64,000 bases of DNA. It comes from Micromonospora tulbaghiae. Lineage in GTDB: Bacteria > Actinomycetota > Actinomycetes > Mycobacteriales > Micromonosporaceae. The DNA lies in contig NZ_FMCQ01000003.1 of the NCBI RefSeq assembly GCF_900091605.1, positions 1-64,000 of the forward strand. The letters are read 5' to 3'. Positions 44,891-52,151 of the stretch are shown piece by piece. The notes under the pieces were generated by a model that saw only the letters and a program-made list of their open reading frames with translations, was not told the DNA's origin and did no database searches. How positions within the stretch are numbered: position 1 is the first letter of the stretch; the number at the start of each line of letters is the position of its first letter. The translations under genes were made by a program, and so were the position numbers.

Positions 44891-45982
44891 ATGTTCTACG
44901 CCGTCATCCCGGCGGGCGGCAGCGGCACGAGGTTGTGGCCGTTGTCCCGTGCCGGCCACCCCAAATTCCTCCACCCGCTGACCGGCACCCCCGCCTCGCT
45001 GTTGCAGGCCACTGTCGACCGGTTGTCGCCGTTGACCACTCCGGAGCGCACGCTCGTGGTCACCGGGGCCGCGCACGCCGCGGCGGTGGCTCGGCAACTG
45101 GCCGGCCTGCCGGAGGAGAACATCCTGGTCGAGCCGTCGCCGCGGGACTCCTGCGCCGCGATCGCGCTGGCCGCCGCGGTGATCGCCGCCCGGACCCCGG
45201 ACGCGGTGATGGGCTCGTTCGCCGCCGACCACCTGATCGGCGACCCGGCCCGGCTGGCCGAGGTGGTACGCCAGGCCATCCGGGGCGCGGAGCAGGGACT
45301 GCTGATGACGGTGGGCATCACCCCGACGCGCCCGGAGACCGGCTACGGCTACCTGGAGACCGGCGACCCGGTGGGGGACGGCCCGCTGCGCCCGGTCCGC
45401 GAGTTCAAGGAGAAGCCGGCCGCGGAGGTGGCCGAGGTGTACGTCCGCTCCGGCCGGCACCTCTGGAACGCCAGCATGTTCGTCTGGCGGGTGGACGTCT
45501 TCCTGTCCGAGCTGGCCCGCCAGCAGCCGGAGCTGCACGCCGGGATCACCGCCATCGCGGCGGCCTGGGGCACGCCGGAGCAGGACGACCTGCTCGGCCG
45601 GATCTGGCCGACGCTGCCCCGGATCTCGGTCGACTACGCGGTGATGGAGGGCGCGGCGACGGCCGGCCGGGTGGGTACGGTGCCCGGCGACTTCGGCTGG
45701 AACGACGTGGGCGACTTCCACACGCTCGGCGAGGTGCTGCCCGCCGACGGCGCCGGCAACGTGGTGCTGGGCGGGGACGCGAAGCCGGGCGTGCTGCTGC
45801 ACGACACCACCGGCACCGTGGTGGTGCCGCACTCCGGGCGGCTGGTGGCGACCGTCGGGGTGCACGACCTGATCGTCGTGGACACCCCGGACGCGCTGCT
45901 GGTCTGCCCCCGCGACCGCGCGCAGGACGTGAAGAAGATCGTGGACGAGCTGAAGGAACGCGGCGAGGAGGGCCTGGTCTGA
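44891..45982 (+). CDS. manC: Mannose-1-phosphate guanylyltransferase
   Basis: A 363-residue nucleotidyltransferase that makes GDP-mannose from GTP and mannose-1-phosphate. The N-terminal pyrophosphorylase motif is PAGGSGTRLWPLSR, followed by FAADHLIG, EFKEKP (sugar-binding FVEKP-type) and WNASMFVWR. There is no C-terminal isomerase domain, so it is the single-function type. The ATG at 44891 begins the family sequence; CATGAT 6 nt upstream may be a weak -10. GDP-mannose supports cell-wall lipomannan-type glycans. A stem-loop follows. Confidence 0.9.
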   Translation: MFYAVIPAGGSGTRLWPLSRAGHPKFLHPLTGTPASLLQATVDRLSPLTTPERTLVVTGAAHAAAVARQLAGLPEENILVEPSPRDSCAAIALAAAVIAARTPDAVMGSFAADHLIGDPARLAEVVRQAIRGAEQGLLMTVGITPTRPETGYGYLETGDPVGDGPLRPVREFKEKPAAEVAEVYVRSGRHLWNASMFVWRVDVFLSELARQQPELHAGITAIAAAWGTPEQDDLLGRIWPTLPRISVDYAVMEGAATAGRVGTVPGDFGWNDVGDFHTLGEVLPADGAGNVVLGGDAKPGVLLHDTTGTVVVPHSGRLVATVGVHDLIVVDTPDALLVCPRDRAQDVKKIVDELKERGEEGLV

Positions 45983-45990
45983 CCCGCCGG

Positions 45991-46019
45991 GCCGCCGGAG
46001 TGTGGACGCCTCCGGCGGC
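45991..46019. terminator. Stem-loop between manC and the Nudix gene
   Basis: Arms 45991-46000 and 46010-46019 are a perfect 10-bp stem with a 9-nt loop between convergent stops. Confidence 0.65.
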
Positions 46020-46037
46020 GCGTCGCGGTGCCGTCGC

Positions 46038-46607
46038 TCAGCCGCCGGCGTGGCGGGCCAGCACCGCGAGCGCCGGCGGCACGAGCTGAGCGGTGGCGTG
46101 GGCGAGCGGCTCGGGCAGCCGGTCCGGCGGGAACCAGCCGAGCGCCTCGGACTCCGCGCTGACCCGCTCGATCGCCCCGGCCGGGGCCAGGACGGCGTAC
46201 CGGACGTCGTAGTGGAACGACCCGCCCTGGCAGGCGACCTGATGGATGTCCACGTCGATCGGGTCCGGCTCGACGGTCAGGCCGGTGATGCCGGACTCCT
46301 CGGTGGCCTCGCGCAGCGCGGCGGCCACGAGCGTCCGGTCGCCGGGCTCGCAGTGCCCGCCGAGCTGCACCCACCTGCGGATCTTGCCGTGCAGGCAGAG
46401 CAGCACCCGGCCGTCCGGGTCGAGCACCAGCGCGCTCGCCGTGACGTGCCCGGCCCGGTGCGTCCGGCTCATCGCCACCGGTCCGTCGGCCAGCAGCGCC
46501 AGGGTCCGGTCCCGGGCGGCGTCGGCGGCGGGGCTGGTCGCCGTCCAGCGGCTCAGCGTCGCGACGGCGTCGGCGTGCAACTCGGTGTACGGGATGAGAT
46601 CAGGCAC
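46038..46607 (-). CDS. Nudix hydrolase
   Basis: A 189-residue protein with a Nudix box near residues 82-106, GGHCEPGDRTLVAAALREAT followed by EESGI. Compared with the consensus Gx5Ex7REUxEExGU it has Asp in place of the first Glu and one extra residue before REAT, a variant seen in some family members. It should hydrolyse a nucleoside diphosphate linked to another group; substrate unknown. The start is GTG at 46607, preceded at 6 nt by TAGAGT and lacking a Shine-Dalgarno. It is divergent from an uncharacterised gene across 39 bp. Confidence 0.85.
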   Translation of the reverse strand: MPDLIPYTELHADAVATLSRWTATSPAADAARDRTLALLADGPVAMSRTHRAGHVTASALVLDPDGRVLLCLHGKIRRWVQLGGHCEPGDRTLVAAALREATEESGITGLTVEPDPIDVDIHQVACQGGSFHYDVRYAVLAPAGAIERVSAESEALGWFPPDRLPEPLAHATAQLVPPALAVLARHAGG

Positions 46608-46613
46608 CCGGAC

Positions 46614-46619
46614 ACTCTA
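46614..46619 (-). promoter_or_regulatory. -10 hexamer TAGAGT of the Nudix gene
   Basis: TAGAGT on the minus strand, 6 nt before the GTG at 46607. Confidence 0.5.
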
Positions 46620-46634
46620 CGAGCGCCGCCTCCG

Positions 46635-46640
46635 TACCCT
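46635..46640 (+). promoter_or_regulatory. -10 hexamer TACCCT of the gene at 46647
   Basis: TACCCT, 6 nt before the GTG at 46647; no Shine-Dalgarno. Confidence 0.5.
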
Positions 46641-46646
46641 GGCGCG

Positions 46647-47690
46647 GTGACCCTGCGACTCGTCGAGTTCCTGGTGGCCGGCAACGAGGCGAGCGACCTC
46701 CTGCCGGTGCGGTCGGCCGCGTTGCTGCGGGCGCACGGCGCGCGCCGCGGCTTCTGGACGGTGCTGGACGAGGGGCCGGTCGAGCAGTGCCTGGCGCTGC
46801 TGCTGGAACGCGACGACGGCGAGTGGGTGGCGCACCACGTGCCCGCCGACGCCGGACGGGAGAACGGCCGCACCGAGGACGGCGAGGCGCTGGCCCACCA
46901 CGACGGCTGGGTGTACGTCTTCGGCTCGCACTTCGGGTCCAAGGGCGGCCCGCTGCGGCCCCGGCGCGCGTTCGTGGCCCGGTTCCGGGAGGACGACGCC
47001 GTGGCCGGTCCGCTGCCGGTACGCGTGGTGCGCAACCGCTTCCGGCTGCACCGGGCGGTGAACGACGCGCTCGCCGCCGCTCCGCTGACGCTGCTGCCGC
47101 CCGGTGACCGGGTCCGGGAGCGGTTCATCGTGGAGACGCTGGCCCGGGGCACCGCCCGCGCCAAGAGCTGGGTGACCCGGCTGGCCGCGGACGACCTGCC
47201 GATCAACGTCGAGGCGGCGGCGTTCACCCCGGCCGGTACGGCGCTGCTCGGTCTGCGTTTCCCGGTGACCGCCGAGGGGGAGCCGGTCTACGTCGAGCTG
47301 GCCGGCGTGCCGGAGATGTTCGACGACCCGGAGCGGCCGGGTGACCTGCGGGCGCTCGGGGCGTACGCGCTGAGCGGGGTGACGCCGCCCGGTAGGCTGG
47401 CCGGCTTCCGCGCGATCAGCCCGACGGGCGACGGCGGCTACGCGGCGGTGACCGGGTCGATCGACGCGCTGGGCAAGGGCTCGGTGCTGCTGGACGACCA
47501 CCCGCACGGCGGCGAGGTGACCTCCCGGCACGTGCGGTTCCGGCACGACGCGGGTGGAAGCGCGCTGGTGGCCGCGGAGGTGGTCGCGGAGCTGGCGCCG
47601 TTCCATCACGTGGAGGGGCTGGCCGAGCTGGCGGGACGCTGCTACTACGTCACCGACGAGGACCATCGGGTGGCGCTCTGGATCGGATGA
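46647..47690 (+). CDS. Uncharacterised soluble protein (possible beta-propeller)
   Basis: A 347-residue soluble protein without signal peptide or membrane segments. It has recurring short strand-rich blocks (HHDGWVYVFGSHFGSKGGP, LTLLPPGDRVRERFIVETL, FTPAGTALLGLRFPV), which could be a beta-propeller, perhaps like DUF3616 proteins, but no named family was recognised with confidence. It begins at GTG 46647 from a probable leaderless promoter and is followed by a long hairpin at 47698-47748. Confidence 0.6.
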   Translation: MTLRLVEFLVAGNEASDLLPVRSAALLRAHGARRGFWTVLDEGPVEQCLALLLERDDGEWVAHHVPADAGRENGRTEDGEALAHHDGWVYVFGSHFGSKGGPLRPRRAFVARFREDDAVAGPLPVRVVRNRFRLHRAVNDALAAAPLTLLPPGDRVRERFIVETLARGTARAKSWVTRLAADDLPINVEAAAFTPAGTALLGLRFPVTAEGEPVYVELAGVPEMFDDPERPGDLRALGAYALSGVTPPGRLAGFRAISPTGDGGYAAVTGSIDALGKGSVLLDDHPHGGEVTSRHVRFRHDAGGSALVAAEVVAELAPFHHVEGLAELAGRCYYVTDEDHRVALWIG

Positions 47691-47697
47691 GCGAGGG

Positions 47698-47748
47698 CCG
47701 GGCGGCACCCCTGCGACTGATGTCGCAGACCCTCGTGGTGCCACCCGG
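47698..47748 (+). terminator. Two-part hairpin after the uncharacterised gene
   Basis: Outer arms 47698-47709 and 47737-47748 pair with one G-U; an inner stem CTGCGAC/GTCGCAG (47711-47717 with 47722-47728) continues it. Confidence 0.65.
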
Positions 47749-47871
47749 CCACGCCCGTCAGCCGGCGTCCGGGTCAACGTTGCGCCCCGGCGTCGGCGGG
47801 CAACAGAGAGTTTGCCCAACGCGCCCGCCCAGCGTCGAGGTTTTTCACCTGACGCTTAAAGATGGAGATTA

Positions 47872-47888
47872 GTACCGACGGGTACAGT
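47872..47888 (+). promoter_or_regulatory. Candidate promoter and operator of the winged-helix regulator gene
   Basis: Inverted repeat GTACC (47872-47876) and GGTAC (47881-47885) overlaps a TACAGT -10 (47883-47888). The surrounding 40 nt are AT-rich for this genome. Autoregulation is plausible. Confidence 0.4.
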
Positions 47889-47935
47889 GCGAGGTGTGGC
47901 GGGCACCCCCGCCGTCCGCACGGGAGCAGCAACCC

Positions 47936-48925
47936 ATGTTGAAGATCATTTTCTCGGGCGAGGACGTCCTGCGGACCCGGGTCGCCCCGGCCGCGGACCC
48001 GCTCTGGGAGCTGGTCCTCAGCCTGCACCTGCTCCAAGGGCGCAGCCGGGACCCGATGATGACCACGTGGCGACGCACAGTGGCGCACGGCCTGCGGACC
48101 GACACCGACGCCGAGCAGTACCGCCTGCTGCTCGCGCTCAACCCGCCGCGCGGCTACTTCCCCGACTTCCTCACCCCGTTCGCCAGCCGGGAGGGCTTCC
48201 AGGCCGGGCTGGACGCGGTCCGGGGCACCTCTGTGGACATGCTGCGCCGCGACCTGAGGCTGCTCGCCGGGGAGACCACGCTGCCGTCGTCGGCCACCTC
48301 GCTCGCCCGTGGCGAGCCGGAGACGCTGCACCATCTCACCGACGCCATGGCGCGCTACCAGTCGCTGGCGGTCACGCCGTACTGGTCCCGGGTGCAGGCG
48401 GCGGTCGAGGCGGACCGCGCCCGGCGTGCCCGCGCGATGCTCGACGGCGGCGCCGAGGGGCTGCTGGCCAGCCTGCGGCCGAACATGCGCTGGGTCTCGG
48501 GCGTGCTGGAGGTGCTCGACTATCCGGACACCCGGGAACTGCACCTGGACGGCCGCGGGCTGCTGCTCGTGCCGTCGTTCTTCTGCTCGCGTACCCCGGT
48601 GGCGCTCGTCGACCCGACCCTGCCCCCGGTGCTGGTCTACCCGGTCGACCGGCTGGCCGGCCTGACGCCCGCGTCCGGCGCCGCCGTGTCACCGCAGGGC
48701 GAGGCGCTCGCCGCCCTGCTCGGCCGCACCCGCTCCCGGGTGCTCCAGGCCGCGGACGAGGGCTGCACCACCGGCGAGATGGCACGCCGGCTGCGCATCT
48801 CCGCCGCCGCGGCCAGCCAGCACACCACCGTGCTGCGCAACGCGGGGCTGCTGGTCAGCCAGCGTGACCGCAACACCGTCCTGCACACGCTCACCCCGCT
48901 GGGCCGGGCCGTCCTCGACGCCTGA
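47936..48925 (+). CDS. Winged-helix (ArsR-type, DUF5937-like) transcriptional regulator
   Basis: A 329-residue protein with an unusual order: a long N-terminal effector-like region (about 1-245) and a C-terminal winged helix (about 255-329) with the HTH CTTGEMARRLRISAAAASQHTTVLRNAGLL. This matches the actinobacterial ArsR/SmtB-like group with a DUF5937 N-terminal domain, whose ligands are unknown. GGGAGCAG lies upstream of the ATG at 47936. A palindrome overlaps its putative promoter. No cysteine metal site of the ArsR type was recognised. Confidence 0.78.
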   Translation: MLKIIFSGEDVLRTRVAPAADPLWELVLSLHLLQGRSRDPMMTTWRRTVAHGLRTDTDAEQYRLLLALNPPRGYFPDFLTPFASREGFQAGLDAVRGTSVDMLRRDLRLLAGETTLPSSATSLARGEPETLHHLTDAMARYQSLAVTPYWSRVQAAVEADRARRARAMLDGGAEGLLASLRPNMRWVSGVLEVLDYPDTRELHLDGRGLLLVPSFFCSRTPVALVDPTLPPVLVYPVDRLAGLTPASGAAVSPQGEALAALLGRTRSRVLQAADEGCTTGEMARRLRISAAAASQHTTVLRNAGLLVSQRDRNTVLHTLTPLGRAVLDA

Positions 48926-48943
48926 CATCCGCCGCCCGCCGGG

Positions 48944-50029
48944 TCAGAGCGCCAGCGTGGCGCTCGCGGCGCTGCCGGACGGGGGCGGAAGCAGCGTCGA
49001 GTCGATCCCCTCCGCGGCCAGCGCGGCGCGCAGGCGTTGCAGGTCCGCGCCGAACCGGACCAGGTCCGCCGGGTCGACCGGGGTGGGCGCCGCGCCGAGC
49101 AGCAGGCCGGTGGCCGAGGCGGGCCAGCCGGGCACCGTGGCGGCGAGTCCGGCGCGTGCCTCGTCGTCGGTGACGTGGGTGAACCGAGTGCCCGGGGCGA
49201 CCACGTCGCCGACCGCGTCGATCGCCCGCCGCACCGCGACCGGGTCGGCGGCCTCGGTGCCGGTCCGGTCCGGCAGCGTCGCCGCGGCCCGCAGACCGGC
49301 GGCGCGCGCCTCGGCCGTACCGAGCGAGAACAGGTCCATCGACGCGTCGCGGACGAGCGCCCCGGCGCCCTCGTCGTCGTCCCGGGTCGCGGCGAGGTAA
49401 CCCCGGATCACCGCGACCGGCACCTGGTCGCACTTGCCCTTGATCAGCTCACCGGCGGCGGCGAGCTCGTCGACCACCGCCATCTGGGTGACGAACAGCT
49501 CGTTGCCGTACGGGTCGACCTCGCCCCGGTGGTCGCGGATCGCCGGCATGCCGGCCACCCCGAGCGCCACATCGGTGAGCCCGTTGCGCCAGGGGCGGCC
49601 CATGGTGTCGCTGACGATCACGGCGACGTCGAGGCCGTACCGGTCGCGCAACGCGGCACGCAGCTCCCGCGCGGAGGCGTCCGGGTCGACCGGCAGCAGC
49701 ACCAGCCGGGTCTTGTCGACGTTCGAGGCGTCGATGCCGGCGGAGGCCATCACGAACCCGTGGTGGGTCTGCACGATCCGGGTCGCGCCCCGGGTCGCCA
49801 CCACCCGGGCGGTCTCCCCGGCCAGGATGCGGTCCCGCTCGGCGAGCCGTTCCGGGCCGTCGGCCGGCACGTCGACCAGCCGGCCCTCCGCCTTCGACAC
49901 GATCTTGCTGGTGACCACGAGCACGTCGTGGTCGCGCAGCCAGGGCGCCGCGCCGGTGATCAGCGCCGCCAGGTCGTCGCCCTCGGTCACGTCGCCGATG
50001 CCCGGCACCGGCAGGATCTCCAGCCTCAC
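48944..50029 (-). CDS. fbiB: Coenzyme F420-0:L-glutamate ligase with C-terminal extension
   Basis: A 361-residue protein that adds glutamates to F420-0. The CofE-type ligase occupies about 1-245 (ILPVPGIGDVTEGDDLA, DVLVVTSKIVSKAEGR, TGR-like DTMGRPWRNGLTDVALG, KCDQVPVAVIRGY). About 115 residues follow. Mycobacterial FbiB carries there a longer nitroreductase-like domain of roughly 200 residues; the tail here is shorter and looks different (VAPGTRFTHVTDDEARAGLA). The GTG at 50029 overlaps the fbiA stop (GTGA), so the two are coupled. Confidence 0.9.
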   Translation of the reverse strand: MRLEILPVPGIGDVTEGDDLAALITGAAPWLRDHDVLVVTSKIVSKAEGRLVDVPADGPERLAERDRILAGETARVVATRGATRIVQTHHGFVMASAGIDASNVDKTRLVLLPVDPDASARELRAALRDRYGLDVAVIVSDTMGRPWRNGLTDVALGVAGMPAIRDHRGEVDPYGNELFVTQMAVVDELAAAGELIKGKCDQVPVAVIRGYLAATRDDDEGAGALVRDASMDLFSLGTAEARAAGLRAAATLPDRTGTEAADPVAVRRAIDAVGDVVAPGTRFTHVTDDEARAGLAATVPGWPASATGLLLGAAPTPVDPADLVRFGADLQRLRAALAAEGIDSTLLPPPSGSAASATLAL

Positions 50030-50973
50030 ATCAACTCCAGCGCGGCGCGCACCATCGCGGCGGTCGCCGCATCGTCGGTCATCCGCAGCGGCGCCGCGCG
50101 GACCGTCACGTCCGGCACCACAGTGCCCTCGTCCTCCGGCGCGACCAGCCAGCCGTCGAGCAGCCCGCCCGCCGGCCGGGCGCCGTAGAGGCCGCCCACG
50201 CCGGCCGCGCTGCACTCCACGCCGAGCACGGCGAGGCAGCGGTCGGCCATGCCGCGTACCGGCGCGCCGCCGATGATCGGAGACACCCCGATCACCGGGG
50301 CCGGGCCGCCGCTCACTGCGTCGCGCAGACCGGGCACCGCCAGCACCGGGGCGATGCTCACCACCGGGTTGCTCGGCGCGATCAGCACCACGTCCGCGGC
50401 GGCGATCGCCTCGACCACGCCGGGCGCGGGCTTCGCCGCGTCGGCGCCGACGAAGACGAACCGGTCGGTGGGCACGTCCGCCCGATGGCGAACCCACCAC
50501 TCCTGGAAGTGGATCGCCCGCCGGCCCTGGTCGTCGGAGACGACGGCATGGGTCTCCAGGCGGTCGTCGGTGGCGGGCAGCAGCCGTACGCCCGGCTGCC
50601 AGCGGGCCGCCAGCGCCTCGGTGACCTGGGACAGCGGGTAGCCTGCGTCGATCATCTGGGTGCGCACCAGGTGGGTGGCGATGTCCTTGTCGCCCAGGCC
50701 GAACCAGCTCGGCTCCGCGCCGTACGCGGCCAGCTCGTTCTTCACCGTCCAGGTCTCGCCCGCGCGGCCCCAGCCACGCTCCGGGTCGGCGCCGCCGCCG
50801 AGCGTGTAGAGCACGCTGTCCAGGTCGGGGCAGACCTTCAGCCCGTGCAGCAGCAGATCGTCGCCGACGTTGACCACGGCGGTCACCTCGGCGCCCACCT
50901 CGCGGGCGTACGCCCGCACGCCGAGCAGGAAACGGGCGCCCCCGATGCCGCCGGTCAGTACCACGATGCGCAT
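50026..50973 (-). CDS. fbiA: 2-phospho-L-lactate transferase (F420 biosynthesis)
   Basis: A 315-residue CofD/FbiA protein that joins the deazaflavin FO to an activated phospho-lactate or phosphoenolpyruvate group, giving F420-0 or its dehydro form. The nucleotide-binding TGGIGGARFLLGV, NVGDDLLLHGLKVCPDLDSV-type region, WGRAGETWTVKNEL and IAPSNPVVSI are family landmarks. The ATG at 50973 is used; AAGGA lies about 9 nt upstream, while the ATG at 50982 directly abuts it. It is the first gene of the fbiA-fbiB operon. Confidence 0.93.
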   Translation of the reverse strand: MRIVVLTGGIGGARFLLGVRAYAREVGAEVTAVVNVGDDLLLHGLKVCPDLDSVLYTLGGGADPERGWGRAGETWTVKNELAAYGAEPSWFGLGDKDIATHLVRTQMIDAGYPLSQVTEALAARWQPGVRLLPATDDRLETHAVVSDDQGRRAIHFQEWWVRHRADVPTDRFVFVGADAAKPAPGVVEAIAAADVVLIAPSNPVVSIAPVLAVPGLRDAVSGGPAPVIGVSPIIGGAPVRGMADRCLAVLGVECSAAGVGGLYGARPAGGLLDGWLVAPEDEGTVVPDVTVRAAPLRMTDDAATAAMVRAALELM

Positions 50974-51072
50974 GGCGTCCATCCTTCCGCACGCGCCGCC
51001 GTCGATCGTCCGGTGGCCGGAGAGACTACGCTCACTTCGGCAACTGTCCGCTTTCGTCCCCTGGGGGAGTCC

Positions 51073-52008
51073 GTGACCAGCCCCGCCGAGCCCGCGTCCG
51101 GCGACGCCACGCAGGCCAGCCAGTTGATCAAGCCGTTGCGCGAACTGGCCGCGCTCGTCCTTCTCGGCGCCAACGCCGTGCTGCTCTTCGTCGGCCTGGT
51201 GCGCCTGCTGCCGGTCGACGACTACAGCACGGCCAGCGGCCGGGCCGGGAGCACGTATTTCACCTTCATCGGCCTGGAGTCGACGGTCCTGCCGCTGCTC
51301 GCGGTCCTGATCGCCACCGTGATCCTCCCGGTCGTGCCGAAGGCCAAGCTGATCACCCAGGTGGCGCTGGTCGAGTACGCCGTGTCCGCCGTGTTCGGCG
51401 CGCTGACGTTCCTGATCTGGCTGGTCGGCCGGCTCGCCGACGGTGAGGTGCTGGACGCGTTCCTCGGTCTGCTCACCCGCGCGGCCTGGCTGGCCATCTT
51501 CGCGGTCGCCGCGTTCGTGGTGTTCAAGATCTGGCGCACGCTCTACTACGTGCCGAAGCCCAAGCCGCAGCCCGGCGTGTACGGCCAGGCCCAGCCCGGC
51601 TGGCCGCAGCAGCCGGGTCAGCCCGGCGGCTACCCCGGTCCGGGCGGCTACCCGCAGCAGCCCGGCCAGGGCTACCCGCAGGCCGGCTCGCCGCCGCCCG
51701 GCTGGCCGCAGCAGCCCGGCCCGTACGGCCAGCCGCAGTCGGCGCCCCCGTTCAACACCGCCCCGCCGCACGCGCCGCAGTCCGGCCCGCCGTCCGCCGA
51801 CCCGCAGTCCGGCTCGCCGTACGCCGGTCCGCAGCAGCCGCCGCAGTACGGCTCGCCGCAGCCCGCGCCGCCGTTCGGCCAGCCGCCGTCGGCCGACCCG
51901 ACGCAGGCGATCCCGCGCCAGTCCGCCGAGCCGGGTGCGCCGTCGCCCGCCGCCGACGACGAGCGCACCCAGCGGTTCGACCGCGAGGACCCGAACCAGC
52001 CCCGCTGA
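51073..52008 (+). CDS. Four-helix membrane protein with Pro/Gln/Gly-rich tail
   Basis: A 311-residue protein. Residues 15-150 hold four membrane helices; residues 165-311 are a low-complexity tail of P, Q, G, Y and S with degenerate repeats such as YPQQPGQG and GWPQQPG, ending in an acidic-basic segment. Such cytoplasmic tails occur in many actinobacterial membrane proteins of unknown role. GGGGGAGT precedes the GTG at 51073. It is divergent from fbiA. Confidence 0.72.
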   Translation: MTSPAEPASGDATQASQLIKPLRELAALVLLGANAVLLFVGLVRLLPVDDYSTASGRAGSTYFTFIGLESTVLPLLAVLIATVILPVVPKAKLITQVALVEYAVSAVFGALTFLIWLVGRLADGEVLDAFLGLLTRAAWLAIFAVAAFVVFKIWRTLYYVPKPKPQPGVYGQAQPGWPQQPGQPGGYPGPGGYPQQPGQGYPQAGSPPPGWPQQPGPYGQPQSAPPFNTAPPHAPQSGPPSADPQSGSPYAGPQQPPQYGSPQPAPPFGQPPSADPTQAIPRQSAEPGAPSPAADDERTQRFDREDPNQPR

Positions 52009-52139
52009 GATCCGCGCGGCGGGCGACGCCTCACCGTCGCCCGCCGCCACCTCGGCCCGCCGCTGTGCGGCAGGCCACCGGAGCCGTCCCGTTGCCCGGA
52101 CCGCGACCGGGGGCGGGCATCCGGCCGCCCGGCAGCGCT

Positions 52140-52145
52140 TAGGCT
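52140..52145 (+). promoter_or_regulatory. -10 hexamer TAGGCT of fbiC
   Basis: TAGGCT, 6 nt before the ATG at 52152; no Shine-Dalgarno, so fbiC is probably leaderless. Confidence 0.5.
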
Positions 52146-52151
52146 GGGCGG

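Noticed and set aside
51580..51960. Repeated codon blocks resembling a tandem DNA repeat
   Set aside because: These encode the Pro/Gln/Gly-rich tail of the membrane protein at 51073-52008; unit lengths are irregular, so it is not a CRISPR or VNTR array.
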